In this document: positions 27,407 to 36,494 of the stretch, in pieces
Numbering within the stretch: position 1 is the first letter of the stretch
Layout of the letters: every line of letters begins with the position of its first letter
Program-made: the position numbers and the translations under genes
NCBI GenBank assembly: GCA_965223095.1
Contig: OZ244979.1
Location: 434,001-498,000, forward strand
Direction: 5' to 3'
Length of the DNA stretch: 64,000 nucleotides
DNA from: J054 sp965223095
GTDB taxonomy: Bacteria; Pseudomonadota; Gammaproteobacteria; Steroidobacterales; GCA-2729495
The notes under the pieces: generated by a model
What the model saw: only the letters and a program-made list of their open reading frames with translations
What the model was told of the DNA's origin: nothing
The model's database searches: none

Positions 27407-29068
27407 TCAACGCTGCAGTTCAATACCCTCGGCTTCCCGATCCCAACAATCCGCGGTAATACCCTCATTCTTTAGCTTGAATTTTTCAACGCGCTCGCTC
27501 GGCGTCTTGGGCAAACTGTCGCGAATAGCGATGTAACGAGGAATCGCGAAATAGGCCATCCGTGGCTCACACCAGCGAATCAATTCTTCTTCTGACGCAC
27601 TTTGACCAGGCTTTAACACAACGACAGCTTTAACGTCTTCTTCGCCCACATCTGACGGCACACCCACGACGCAAGATTCCAACACAGCTTCATGGGAACT
27701 CAACACGCCTTCGACTTCGAAGGAGGAAATATTTTCGCCACGACGACGAATAGCCTGCTTCTTACGATCTACAAAGTAAAAATAGCCATCCTCGTCCATG
27801 CGCCCCAGATCGCCAGTGTGAATCCAATTGTTGTGAAATAGTTCTAGTGTGGCCTCCGGCTTTTTGTAATAACCGGTGGTGCCCACCCACATGCGATCGG
27901 AACGACAGATAAATTCACCCAATTTACCGGGCTCGCATTCGTTGTCGTCATCATCAACAATGCGCACGTCCCAACCGGTTATGGGCTTACCGCAGGCACC
28001 CGCGCGCGGCTCGTCGTAAGGACTGGCCAAACACACGTAGCACTCGGTCATGCCGTAGACTTCAAGAATCTTAGTGTTAAAGCGCTTTTGGAAGGCATTC
28101 CATTCGTCCTGAGGCGCAGCTGCCCCTACCATTAGACGCACCGGATTATCGCCGTCTTCCTCCCGCTCTTCCTGCTTTAGCAAAATGGGAATGATGCCAC
28201 CGATATAATTCGCTTCGGTGCATTCCCAGCGGCGACAATCGTCCCAGAGCCGGCTAGCCGAAAAACGATCAACAATAACCGCCTTGGCATCGGCCAAAAT
28301 TGCTGGGCCCACGGTGATGCCTTGAGCATTGCCATGAAAAAACGGCAAGCCCGTGTAGAGCACATCATCTTCGGTATAACGTGAATACTTTACCGATTCC
28401 GACCAAACGGCATACCAATAGTGATGACTCATCTCCACACCTTTAGAGACACCGGTGGTGCCCGAGGTATAGAGAATCGACGCCATATCACTATAGTGCA
28501 CCGATACATCGGGCGCACTAACCGGTTGATCCGCTAAATCTGCATAGGACAGCGTTTCAATGTTCTGCCACTTTGGAATACCCGGCGGATCTTCACCTGT
28601 GGCAATAAATGCCGAGTGATTCAGTTTCTTTAAATCATCCGAAACTTCATTCAATCGATCCAAATATTGCGTATCGGCCACCATGGCCACGCAATCAGAC
28701 TGATCAATCTGATAGTGCAGGCCTTTACCTTTGAGGGCGACATTTATCGGGACCTCCACCGCGCCGATTTTGTTCAGACCGAACCAAGCAAACAAAAACT
28801 CCGGGCAGTTGGGCAACATGATGGCAACTTTGTCGCCATGTTTTACCCCCAACTTAAGAAAACCATGTGCGGCTTTGTTAATTTCGTCGTTAAACTCGCC
28901 GAGAGTGATGGGATCATCACGAAATTGCCAAACTACATGGTCCGGATACTGGCGCGCCTTGTCTTCGATGATCTTGGTTAGGATACGATCCTGCTGCGCA
29001 TACTCCTGCATGTTCCAAGAGGCCCACTTTTTCGCGTGCTTCTCGAACTTGTCGTCCCAACGACCCAT
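27407..29068 (-). CDS. Acyl-CoA synthetase, CaiC/fatty-acid-CoA ligase-like
   Basis: A 553-residue adenylate-forming enzyme. Motifs are LYTSGTTGVSKGVEMSH, YGMTECYVCLASP, GDLGRMDEDGYFYFVDRKKQAIRRRGENISSFEVE and the C-terminal Lys region SLPKTPSERVEKFKL. The overall pattern is close to crotonobetaine/carnitine-CoA ligases and other acid-CoA ligases of the FadD/CaiC branch. It follows the PPOX-like gene by 21 bases in the operon headed by the TonB receptor. It likely activates the imported substrate or its side-chain acid. Confidence 0.88.
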   Translation of the reverse strand: MGRWDDKFEKHAKKWASWNMQEYAQQDRILTKIIEDKARQYPDHVVWQFRDDPITLGEFNDEINKAAHGFLKLGVKHGDKVAIMLPNCPEFLFAWFGLNKIGAVEVPINVALKGKGLHYQIDQSDCVAMVADTQYLDRLNEVSDDLKKLNHSAFIATGEDPPGIPKWQNIETLSYADLADQPVSAPDVSVHYSDMASILYTSGTTGVSKGVEMSHHYWYAVWSESVKYSRYTEDDVLYTGLPFFHGNAQGITVGPAILADAKAVIVDRFSASRLWDDCRRWECTEANYIGGIIPILLKQEEREEDGDNPVRLMVGAAAPQDEWNAFQKRFNTKILEVYGMTECYVCLASPYDEPRAGACGKPITGWDVRIVDDDDNECEPGKLGEFICRSDRMWVGTTGYYKKPEATLELFHNNWIHTGDLGRMDEDGYFYFVDRKKQAIRRRGENISSFEVEGVLSSHEAVLESCVVGVPSDVGEEDVKAVVVLKPGQSASEEELIRWCEPRMAYFAIPRYIAIRDSLPKTPSERVEKFKLKNEGITADCWDREAEGIELQR

Positions 29069-29089
29069 GGTTTTATCCTCCGCCGAGAA

Positions 29090-29695
29090 TTAGCTACCGG
29101 GTGGGTTCAGATTCAATGCCCGAATGTCGTGCGGGTTTTGCTGCCAATTGGATTCACCAAACCACACACCGTCATCGTGAGCTTCGAGCATCTTACCGAA
29201 ATCCCAGGTGATAATTTTCTCTGCCTGCACCTTAATGATTACGCGCAATGGCGTATGCACTGCGGTGAACGCTGTTTGCCTCTCTTCTTCTGTTTTTAGC
29301 TCGAAAAAGTATTTATCGATAATGTCCCAGTGAACCTTTTTCATTAATTCTTCTTCATTCGAGACTTCAGCTTTACCAATAACCAAGATGGCCTTTTGAT
29401 GGCGAACGTTGGAGCCATCGTTATGAATGCTCACTGAGATGCGCGGATCCTTCTCTAAATGATGCACCTTATGCCGGTATTTCTGGATACTGCTCATGTG
29501 AATTACGTCGTCGATAATCACATAGAACATCGGCGTAACAATTGGGAACCCCTTGCTGTTCACATGGGCCATCTCACAATAGCAGTTGTGTCGATACAGA
29601 ATCTCGAACTCTTCTTGATCCAGCGGATAGTCCGTTGCAACATTTAACTGCTCAAGCTTTACCGGATCAAATTTTGGTTTTGGTGCGTCAGACAT
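29090..29695 (-). CDS. Pyridoxamine 5'-phosphate oxidase-fold flavin protein
   Basis: The start at 29695 is set by GGAG upstream; 201 residues. A split-barrel flavin-binding pattern is seen: NCYCEMAHVNSKGFPIVTPMFYVIIDDVIHMSS, then KVHHLEKDPRISVSIHNDG. Proteins of this family bind FMN, F420 or haem. It is the second gene of the TonB-headed operon (87 bases after the receptor stop), just before an acyl-CoA synthetase. A flavin reductase or side-product reductase role is possible. No further assignment is possible. Confidence 0.7.
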   Translation of the reverse strand: MSDAPKPKFDPVKLEQLNVATDYPLDQEEFEILYRHNCYCEMAHVNSKGFPIVTPMFYVIIDDVIHMSSIQKYRHKVHHLEKDPRISVSIHNDGSNVRHQKAILVIGKAEVSNEEELMKKVHWDIIDKYFFELKTEEERQTAFTAVHTPLRVIIKVQAEKIITWDFGKMLEAHDDGVWFGESNWQQNPHDIRALNLNPPGS

Positions 29696-29782
29696 TCTTA
29701 TGTCTCCATAAAAAAGGTTTCTAATTTTTAAGTAACGCGCCCTATCCAAAAACTAGGCAAGGATAAGACGCGTTTCCATACA

Positions 29783-32017
29783 TCACTCCTCGCCGAATCG
29801 ATAACCGATCTCAACACCCCAGGTTCTTGGTGCACGCGGCGCGGCGTACGACCACAAACCCGCGACATCAAAGCCGATTTGATAGCCGTCCTCATCGCTG
29901 AGGTTGCGGCCGAAGATGCTGCCGTACCACTGCTCATAGTTGTAAGTAAACGAGGCATCAATCAACGTCTGTGAATCGTTGTGCAATTCAGGTTTGTTGG
30001 CGAAATCTACCTCATGATCATCGAGGAATCGCAAACCGGCGTGGAATAGCGCAGTGCCCTGACCCAATTCCCACTCATAATCGCCAGACAGGCCCAAAGT
30101 GATTTCCGGGGCTCGTCGAATCTCAAGGTTGGAGAAATCGGAGAACACCGGAGCAGCCTGCGTGCCCGTATTAACCAGAAACTCATCGTATTCTGCATCG
30201 AGCAATCCTAAGTTGGCACGCAGCGTCAATCCGTCGGTGGCCAACCAAGTGCTTTCTAGTTCTAGCCCTGATATTTCCGCCGTTGATGCATTGACAACAC
30301 GAGTCACTTGTCCTGTGCCGCTCGTCAGCGAAGGCTGTTGAATTTCTTCTTGCTTATCTTGATAGTCCATATAGAACGCCGTCGCGTTGAATATCAAACG
30401 GCGATCAAACCATTCTGACCGGTAGCCGATCTCAAAATTGTCCACCGTCTCGGGGTCGTAGGGAGTCACCGCCGTCTCCGCACCGTCAACGCGGCCGTTG
30501 AATCCGCCCGCGCGATAACCCGCGGAGTAGAGACCATAAACCATGGAAGCATCATTGATTGCATATTTAAGGGCAACTTTCGGCGTGATCTCGCTCCAAC
30601 TTTCTGATGCCGTCGTATTCACGTTACCCGACTGAACCGATGTCTTTTCGTCATCGGTCCAACGAGCACCTAAAGTCAGCGTCCAACGATCATTAAATTC
30701 GTAGTCCCCCTCGAAAAATAGCGCCAACGATTCGCTGTCCTGATTGGTTGTTTGCGGTACCGCAAAGAACGACCCGGGAACGAAAAAACTAATCCAACTG
30801 ATGAGTCGAATTTCGTATTCTGAGTCCCAATAGTAACCACCGACGGTGTAGGAAAGATTGTCGCCAGCATCATAGGTCAAGCGAAGTTCGGCGGTGGTTT
30901 GTTCATACTCCGCCGGCCGGTCCGTATGAAACAATAAATCAGTAACACCGTCCCAATCCATGATGAAATCTTCATCTGTCTCCCAGCGGCCACCGATAAA
31001 ATCTAGGCTATATGCATCGTTGATGGCCCAGCGGACATCCAGCTTGTGCGTATCGGCATCGAAAGTCGTGTCCTGAGGTGACAGGCCATTGTGATTGAAA
31101 TTAGGTGCTGGCGTCCCAAACGGCCAAGTCCAATTTTCGAACTCCTGCAGCGTCACATACCGGTCGCCCGAGACCGGGGTAGACGTACTCGGCGAGCACC
31201 AGCCGTAGACGTCACAGAACGCTTGGCCCGGCTGGCCAGCATTCAACAAGGGGATGGCATCCTGTTCGGTACGCTCGATCACGCTGGTCCACTCCAGTTC
31301 CAGCCCGTCGGTCGGCATGAATAGCAGGTTGGCTCCCACGGATGTGTATTCGGATTGACCATCCTTACGACCGGTGTTCGCATTGGTAAAATAGCCTTCA
31401 TCTTGGTTGCGGTAACTGCCGGTCAGCTTAAGGCCGAAATTTTCTCCGTTACCCAAATTGAGCACGCCGTCGAGCATCGAGGTATCGTAGTCACCATAGG
31501 CGGCGCGTAATCTGCCCCCCAAATTCATCGTGGGCTTGCTCCGTTCGAGCTTGATCACACCGCCGATAGTGTTCCGCCCGAATAGTGTGCCCTGTGGTCC
31601 ACGCAGAACCTCCATGCTTTCAAGGTCAATAGCCCGCGTAATGCTGCCGGACATGCTCCCCAAAAATAGTCCATCGACCACAACGCCCACCGCCGGATCA
31701 AAATTCTTTTCAACTTCGGATACGCCGATCCCGCGGATATAGGCAGCCGCAACACCGCCCGGACCTTGATTCGTATCGTCCAGAACGACGTTAGGCGAGA
31801 CATCAACGAGATCTCGCAAATCCGTCGCAAATTTAGCCTCGATTTCACTCTGACTCAGCGCGCTGACTGATAGTGCAACATCCTGCAAATTTTCGTCGCG
31901 CTTACGCGCTGTCACCATGATTTCTTCCAGCGCGCCCTGCGCAAAGACTGGCCAGCTGGTGGCAAAAAGACTGATTGCGACCCCTGCAAGAAGCACCTCA
32001 GATAAAGATTTTTTCAT
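29783..32017 (-). CDS. TonB-dependent outer-membrane receptor
   Basis: A 744-residue receptor with a signal peptide (KSLSEVLLAGVAISLFATSWPVFAQ), a TonB box-like EEIMVTARKR, and a plug: VALSVSALSQSEIEAKFATDLRDLVDVSPNV, then MEVLRGPQGTLFGRNTIGGVIKLE. The barrel ends in GVEIGYRFGEE. This branch of receptors is common in steroid, terpenoid and hydrocarbon clusters of marine gammaproteobacteria as well as in siderophore uptake. It is the first gene of the minus-strand catabolic operon and diverges from the BadI-like operon, so it probably imports the substrate. Confidence 0.9.
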   Translation of the reverse strand: MKKSLSEVLLAGVAISLFATSWPVFAQGALEEIMVTARKRDENLQDVALSVSALSQSEIEAKFATDLRDLVDVSPNVVLDDTNQGPGGVAAAYIRGIGVSEVEKNFDPAVGVVVDGLFLGSMSGSITRAIDLESMEVLRGPQGTLFGRNTIGGVIKLERSKPTMNLGGRLRAAYGDYDTSMLDGVLNLGNGENFGLKLTGSYRNQDEGYFTNANTGRKDGQSEYTSVGANLLFMPTDGLELEWTSVIERTEQDAIPLLNAGQPGQAFCDVYGWCSPSTSTPVSGDRYVTLQEFENWTWPFGTPAPNFNHNGLSPQDTTFDADTHKLDVRWAINDAYSLDFIGGRWETDEDFIMDWDGVTDLLFHTDRPAEYEQTTAELRLTYDAGDNLSYTVGGYYWDSEYEIRLISWISFFVPGSFFAVPQTTNQDSESLALFFEGDYEFNDRWTLTLGARWTDDEKTSVQSGNVNTTASESWSEITPKVALKYAINDASMVYGLYSAGYRAGGFNGRVDGAETAVTPYDPETVDNFEIGYRSEWFDRRLIFNATAFYMDYQDKQEEIQQPSLTSGTGQVTRVVNASTAEISGLELESTWLATDGLTLRANLGLLDAEYDEFLVNTGTQAAPVFSDFSNLEIRRAPEITLGLSGDYEWELGQGTALFHAGLRFLDDHEVDFANKPELHNDSQTLIDASFTYNYEQWYGSIFGRNLSDEDGYQIGFDVAGLWSYAAPRAPRTWGVEIGYRFGEE

Positions 32018-32092
32018 CGCCGTGACCCCACACTTTGACTAGAAAAAAGCGCAATTAGCCCATGTAAGACTAATCATCGCTACAAAGGAAAC

Positions 32093-32107
32093 TTGAACTT
32101 TGTTCAA
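32093..32107. promoter_or_regulatory. Palindrome TTGAAC-TTT-GTTCAA
   Basis: A perfect 6-base inverted repeat with a 3-base centre, in the 216-base divergent region between the TonB receptor and the BadI-like operon. A TetR gene is the fourth gene of that operon. This is the size and place of a TetR-type operator, which would let one regulator act on both operons. Confidence 0.4.
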
Positions 32108-32123
32108 ACCTTTCACAGAATGG

Positions 32124-32142
32124 GTATATTGTCAAGATATAC
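32124..32142. promoter_or_regulatory. Palindrome GTATAT-N7-ATATAC
   Basis: A perfect 6-base inverted repeat with a 7-base spacer, 16 bases downstream of the TTGAAC palindrome. It overlaps -10-like TATATT sequence for the plus-strand operon. It could be an operator or just promoter AT-richness. Confidence 0.3.
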
Positions 32143-32233
32143 TGCAGCGCGTCAAATTCTCCTGTGACGCTTGCATTAGCGCCAAATTTTGGGCGATACA
32201 CTGGCCCGCGGGCCATCACTGGATGAGGTCAAC

Positions 32234-33010
32234 ATGGCAGATATAGAAGTCGAACAACGCGGCGAAGTATGCTGGATTCGCTTGAACCGGCCCGAGCGCA
32301 TGAATGCCTACGATGCAGCCATGGCGCAAGAGTTGATCGCCGCTATGGAAGGGGCCGCTAGCAGCGGCGTGATTGTGCTCACTGGCACCGGCCGCGCATT
32401 TTGCGCCGGCGGCTATCTCGCCAATCTCAGCGACCCCGATCCCGCTGAATTGCGGAGTATGTTCTACGGTTCGCTAAAGGTTTACGAAGCGATCCGCACG
32501 AGTCCACGACCGGTCATTGCCGCCGTTAACGGCGCGGCCGCCGGTGGCGGCAATGAATTGGTGGTGGCCTGCGATCTGGCAATCGCATCTGAGCGCGCGA
32601 GCTTCGGACAAACAGGTGTTCGGGTCGGTAGCGCGCCCGTCTTGGGTGGAACAAATTTCCTAACCATGAGTGTTGGCGAAAAACGCGGTAAGGAAATCGC
32701 TTTCATGTGTCGCCGCTACAAGGCGGACAAAGCTCTGGAAATGGGGCTCATCAATGCCGTCGTACCTGAGGACGAGCTAGAAGATGAAGTCACGCGCTGG
32801 GCTGAGGAGCTTCTGTACATGAGCCCGCGATATCTGGAAATTGCCAAGGTCAGTTCAAATCTTTGGTGGAACCATGCGCGTGACAGCTACCTAAGCGGGC
32901 TGGGCATGCTCGTGCAGGCCATCGGTTCCCACGACATGATTGAGGGCGCGAGCGCCTTCATGGAGAAGCGCCGGCCGCAATTCGAAGGCCGAGCACCGCG
33001 CGATGATTGA
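32234..33010 (+). CDS. BadI-like enoyl-CoA hydratase family hydrolase
   Basis: The start at 32234 is preceded by GAGG. The 258-residue crotonase shows AFCAGGY and GAAAGGGNELVVACDLAIASERA. The second half follows 2-ketocyclohexanecarboxyl-CoA hydrolase (BadI) and MenB closely: FGQTGVRVGSAPVLGG, GEKRGKEIAFMCRRYKADKALEMGLINAVVPEDELEDEV, and a tail SGLGMLVQAIGSHDMIEGASAFMEKRRPQF. BadI opens a six-membered beta-keto ring by retro-Claisen hydrolysis. A ring-opening job is inferred. It starts a plus-strand operon with an acyl-CoA dehydrogenase and an SDR. Confidence 0.8.
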   Translation: MADIEVEQRGEVCWIRLNRPERMNAYDAAMAQELIAAMEGAASSGVIVLTGTGRAFCAGGYLANLSDPDPAELRSMFYGSLKVYEAIRTSPRPVIAAVNGAAAGGGNELVVACDLAIASERASFGQTGVRVGSAPVLGGTNFLTMSVGEKRGKEIAFMCRRYKADKALEMGLINAVVPEDELEDEVTRWAEELLYMSPRYLEIAKVSSNLWWNHARDSYLSGLGMLVQAIGSHDMIEGASAFMEKRRPQFEGRAPRDD

Positions 33011-33040
33011 CGCCGCATCATCTGCCATTGGCTGGGTGTT

Positions 33041-34174
33041 ATGAGCTGGGAACTCGACGCTGAACTGATAGCGATACAGTCCGAAGCGCGATCCTTGGCG
33101 GCCGCGGTGGCGCCCTTTGCCGCCGAGGCGGATGAATGCAGCGAAGTTCACCCCCGCGTTCTCGACGCACTACGCAATAGTCGACTAAGCAATTTAATGG
33201 TGCCTGCTGCTCATGGCGGCCGGTCAGAACAACTAGACCCGCTGGCAATCTGTGTTGTGCGTGAAGCACTGATGGCCACGTCGGCACATCTGGATTCGCT
33301 ATTCGCCCTGCAAGGCATTGGCAGTTTCGCAATTACCGCTGGCGGAACAGAAGAACAAAAAGCTGAATGGCTACCCGCGGTGGCCAGGGCTGAAAAGTTG
33401 GCCGCCCTGGCCTTAACCGAACCGCATATTGGCTCCGATTTAAAAGGGCTGTCGACAAAATTGGTGGCTGCGCCCGGCGGGAGATTAACACTCAGCGGTG
33501 CAAAATCTTTTATCTCCAATGCTGGTGCTGCCGCTTTCTACGTCACGCTTGCGCGCGAAGACGAAGGCTTTACCATGGTGCTCGTGCCAGCCGATGCCCA
33601 CGGCGTAAGCGTGACGCCCACACCGGTATTGATGGCGCCGCACGTGCTAGGAGAAATCGAATTTCGCGACGTCGCCTTGCCCGGCGACGCCCGCTTGGGC
33701 ACCGCTGGACAGGGCCTAAATTTGGTGATGGCAACTCTAGGAATTTTCCGAGTTTCTGTTGCCGGCGCGGCCGTTGGACTGGCACAGGCCGCTTTAGAAG
33801 AGGCCGTTCGGCACACCCGCAGTCGCGAACAATTCGGCCGACCCCTAGCCAAACTGGGTCCCGTTGCGCAAATGCTCGCAGACAGCTGGACAGAAATTGA
33901 AATGGCGCGACTACTTGCCTACCGGGCCGCGTTCATGGCGCGCCGAGATTCCGCTGCCAGTCTGCACAACTCGTCCATGGCCAAGTTAGCCGCGACAGAA
34001 ATGGCCTCTCGCGTCGTCGACCGCTGCGTGCAAATGATGGGTCGCTTCGGCTTGATTCGTGATTCGAAAATTGAGCGGCTCTATCGTCAGGCTAGGCCCA
34101 TGCGCATTTACGAGGGCGCATCAGAAATTTTGCGCTTGGGTATTGCGAAGGAATTAACGAAGCAGGTTCCATGA
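33041..34174 (+). CDS. Acyl-CoA dehydrogenase
   Basis: A 377-residue flavoprotein. Family blocks: ALTEPHIGSDLKGLSTKL (FAD/substrate loop), ARSREQFGRPLAKLGPVAQMLADSWTEIE, and the C-terminal MRIYEGASEILRLGIAKEL, which keeps the canonical catalytic Glu (YEGxxEI). It introduces a double bond next to a CoA thioester. It lies 30 bases after the BadI-like gene and overlaps the SDR by ATGA. Because it keeps the catalytic base, it is probably active alone or is the catalytic half of a heteromer. Confidence 0.88.
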   Translation: MSWELDAELIAIQSEARSLAAAVAPFAAEADECSEVHPRVLDALRNSRLSNLMVPAAHGGRSEQLDPLAICVVREALMATSAHLDSLFALQGIGSFAITAGGTEEQKAEWLPAVARAEKLAALALTEPHIGSDLKGLSTKLVAAPGGRLTLSGAKSFISNAGAAAFYVTLAREDEGFTMVLVPADAHGVSVTPTPVLMAPHVLGEIEFRDVALPGDARLGTAGQGLNLVMATLGIFRVSVAGAAVGLAQAALEEAVRHTRSREQFGRPLAKLGPVAQMLADSWTEIEMARLLAYRAAFMARRDSAASLHNSSMAKLAATEMASRVVDRCVQMMGRFGLIRDSKIERLYRQARPMRIYEGASEILRLGIAKELTKQVP

Positions 34175-34923
34175 TCGATTTACAACTGAAAAACCGCACG
34201 GCGATTGTCACGGGTGCTAGCCGCGGCCTGGGCAAGGCCATCTCACTAGCCCTCGCCGAACAGAGTGCGAATGTATTAGCCGTGGCTCGATCTGAAAAAG
34301 AACTTCAGGAACTTGCAGCGAGGGCGCCTGAGCGTATCGCCATCGCGACCTGTGACCTTAGCGATCTGGACGCAGTGGCGAACTTATCCGACATCGCCGT
34401 CGAACGGTTCGGCGGTATTGACGTCGTGGTCAACAATGCCGGCATCGCCCCGGCGGCTAAATTCTTAGATCAAGAGCAATCCGAATGGGACCGCGTCATG
34501 AAGATCAATGTGGCGGCGCCCGCCGTCCTGGCTCGAGCAGCGGGGCAACACATGGCCCGAAATGGCGGCGGAAAAATTATCAATATCGCCTCTACCTCGG
34601 GCCTCTTAGGCAAAGCCAGCTTGGTAGCTTACTCATCCTCTAAGGGAGCGGTACTGCAATTTACCAAGGCTTTGGCGGCAGAATGGGCCAAACTAAATAT
34701 TCAAGTCAATGCCATCGCGCCGGGTGCCTTTGAGACTGACGCGCAACGGGCGGTGCTGGACTCGCCGGACATCTTGAAGCGACGGCTAGGCAAGATTCCG
34801 GCGCGTCGCATGGGTGACATTGACGAGATTGGTCCCTTGGTTTGTTATTTGAGTTCGCCGCTGGCGGATTTTGTAACCGGCAGCGTGTTCGTCATTGATG
34901 GTGGCGAATCCTGCAAGTTATAG
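34171..34923 (+). CDS. Short-chain dehydrogenase/reductase
   Basis: A 250-residue classical SDR: TGASRGLGKAISLAL, VNNAGIAP, the catalytic block NIASTSGLLGKASLVAYSSSKGAVL (Ser, Tyr, Lys), and the end FVTGSVFVIDGGESCKL. The start ATG overlaps the TGA of the acyl-CoA dehydrogenase. Such enzymes oxidise hydroxyl groups or reduce ketones with NAD(P). In context it likely oxidises a ring or 3-hydroxyacyl-CoA hydroxyl. Confidence 0.85.
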   Translation: MIDLQLKNRTAIVTGASRGLGKAISLALAEQSANVLAVARSEKELQELAARAPERIAIATCDLSDLDAVANLSDIAVERFGGIDVVVNNAGIAPAAKFLDQEQSEWDRVMKINVAAPAVLARAAGQHMARNGGGKIINIASTSGLLGKASLVAYSSSKGAVLQFTKALAAEWAKLNIQVNAIAPGAFETDAQRAVLDSPDILKRRLGKIPARRMGDIDEIGPLVCYLSSPLADFVTGSVFVIDGGESCKL

Positions 34924-34955
34924 AGATTAGCGTCATCAGCCCCGCCTCCAGTTCC

Positions 34956-35537
34956 GTGCCGACGCCCCGACGCTTGAACCAACGCGGAGCGGGTCGTCGG
35001 CGCGCTATTCTGACCGCCTTGCATGATTGCATCATCGAGCAAGGCTACTCGCAAACCACGCTGGCCGATGTCGCGCGCAAAGCGGACATGTCACCGAGTC
35101 ATCTGCTGTATTACTTCGACGGCAAAAACGCGATGCTCAGTGCCTATTTTCAAACTGTGGCTGATCGCATTCTGATACGCCTTAGCGAGTTCACAACAGA
35201 GACTCCCGCCCGTCAGATCAAATTGCTGTCTGATCTATTTTTTGCCGGTAAAGGCATCACCCGCTTCGAAATCGGCTTCATGCTCGAATGCTTCGGCGTC
35301 GCGGTGCACGATGAACAGTTGCATGATCAAAAGGCGAGCTTGGACCGCGCCTGCAAGGCCTACCTACAAGATCTTTTTCGTCGTTCTACCAGTGCGGACC
35401 GCGCCGATGATTGTGCCGAGATTGCCTATTCTCTGCTAATTGGCCTGCGCACCGCAGCCTACTTTGACGACCGACTCGATCTTCCCGAGGCATTGCGGCT
35501 ATTTCGCACGGAAATTGAGAGTCTCGCTGGGATCTAA
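34956..35537 (+). CDS. TetR-family transcriptional regulator
   Basis: A 193-residue regulator beginning at GTG. The helix-turn-helix is RRAILTALHDCIIEQGYSQTTLADVARKADMSPSHLLYYFDGKNAML (about residues 15-60). The C-terminal ligand domain is not family-specific. It sits in the middle of the plus-strand catabolic run, 32 bases after the SDR and 68 before the MaoC-like pair, so it is likely a local repressor. The palindromes at 32093-32107 and 32124-32142 are candidate operators. Confidence 0.85.
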   Translation: MPTPRRLNQRGAGRRRAILTALHDCIIEQGYSQTTLADVARKADMSPSHLLYYFDGKNAMLSAYFQTVADRILIRLSEFTTETPARQIKLLSDLFFAGKGITRFEIGFMLECFGVAVHDEQLHDQKASLDRACKAYLQDLFRRSTSADRADDCAEIAYSLLIGLRTAAYFDDRLDLPEALRLFRTEIESLAGI

Positions 35538-35605
35538 ACTGCTCAACGGTTGCGCAGGAGCCGCTGATTAGCGATTCTCCGGGTTGGACCTGCAACGAGC
35601 CCGCC

Positions 35606-36061
35606 ATGAGCGATCTGCTGACCCCTGATCTCCTCGAACATATTGGCCGGACCAGCTCACCGAAGACGGAGGTGGTCACGCGTCGTGATATTCGCAAGTA
35701 CGCCGTTGCCACGGGCCAGAAACAAAACCGCTTTTTGCAGGGCGATGTTGCGCCGCCGCTGTATTACATCGCGCTGTTCTGGGAAATTGTGGCCATGGAT
35801 GAGTTATCACCCGATGGCGTGTTTGTCGACAAACTCATTCCTGAGTTACCCCTTAAGCGCGCCATGGCGGGCGGCGTTAAAGTCGAATATTTTCGCGATA
35901 TGGTTCCGGGTGATGTGGTTATCGCCACGCGGACGCTAACAAAGCTTTATGAGAAGCAGGGTTCCAGTGGCCCACTAATTTTTTATGATGTTGTGATGCA
36001 AGTAAGCACTGCGGGAGGCCAAGCCGTGCTGACTGAAACAGCAACCCGGATCATGCGCTAA
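35606..36061 (+). CDS. MaoC-type N-terminal (FAS1-like) dehydratase subunit
   Basis: A 151-residue single hot-dog protein of the FAS1-like dehydratase/MaoC N-terminal type: VTRRDIRKYAVATGQ, DVAPPLYYIALFWE and GGVKVEYFRDMVPGDVVIATRTL. It lacks the catalytic Asp/His motif of hydratase 2. It is followed directly (TAATG, one-base overlap) by a second hot-dog gene. In actinobacterial cholesterol side-chain removal the ChsH1-ChsH2 pair has the same split design, so the two genes probably form one heteromeric enoyl-CoA hydratase. Confidence 0.78.
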   Translation: MSDLLTPDLLEHIGRTSSPKTEVVTRRDIRKYAVATGQKQNRFLQGDVAPPLYYIALFWEIVAMDELSPDGVFVDKLIPELPLKRAMAGGVKVEYFRDMVPGDVVIATRTLTKLYEKQGSSGPLIFYDVVMQVSTAGGQAVLTETATRIMR

Positions 36062-36483
36062 TGAGCGGCAAACGAATTGCGCAAATCGCCGTGGGAGACA
36101 GCTTGCCCAGCATCAGTCATGAGTGCGACAACGTACAGCTGTTCTTGTATAACGCCGCACTTTGGAATGCGCACCGCATTCATTTCGACCATCCTTACGC
36201 CACGAAAGTCGAAGGCTATTCTGGTCTGGTGATCGCAGGTCCCTTAATTGGCGACTGGTTAACGCAATGTGCCTTGGACTGGGCCGCCGGCGAGGGGCAT
36301 TTAGTTTCAGTAGAGTATTCCAACCGCCGTGCCGCCTACGTCGGCGAAATTCTCACGGCTGGCGGAACGGTGAAGGCGGTTAATCTGGCCACGCAGCGGG
36401 TTCAGTTAGACTTATACGTGATGAACGAAGCCGACGAAATCATTGCGCCCGGTGCGGCCTGCATCGAGTTCGCACAGGACTAG
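36061..36483 (+). CDS. MaoC-like hydratase subunit
   Basis: A 140-residue hot-dog protein. The hydratase-like helix is YNAALWNAHRIHFDHPYATKVEGYSGLVIAGPLIGDWL; the His-containing loop is AHRIHFD, with GLVIAGP replacing the usual ILHG. This pattern is seen in mesaconyl-CoA hydratase-like and ChsH-like subunits. The start overlaps the stop of the previous gene by one base. The next gene is an Ltp2-like thiolase-fold protein 11 bases downstream, so hydration likely feeds retro-aldol cleavage. Confidence 0.78.
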   Translation: MSGKRIAQIAVGDSLPSISHECDNVQLFLYNAALWNAHRIHFDHPYATKVEGYSGLVIAGPLIGDWLTQCALDWAAGEGHLVSVEYSNRRAAYVGEILTAGGTVKAVNLATQRVQLDLYVMNEADEIIAPGAACIEFAQD

Positions 36484-36494
36484 AACAGCGGCTC

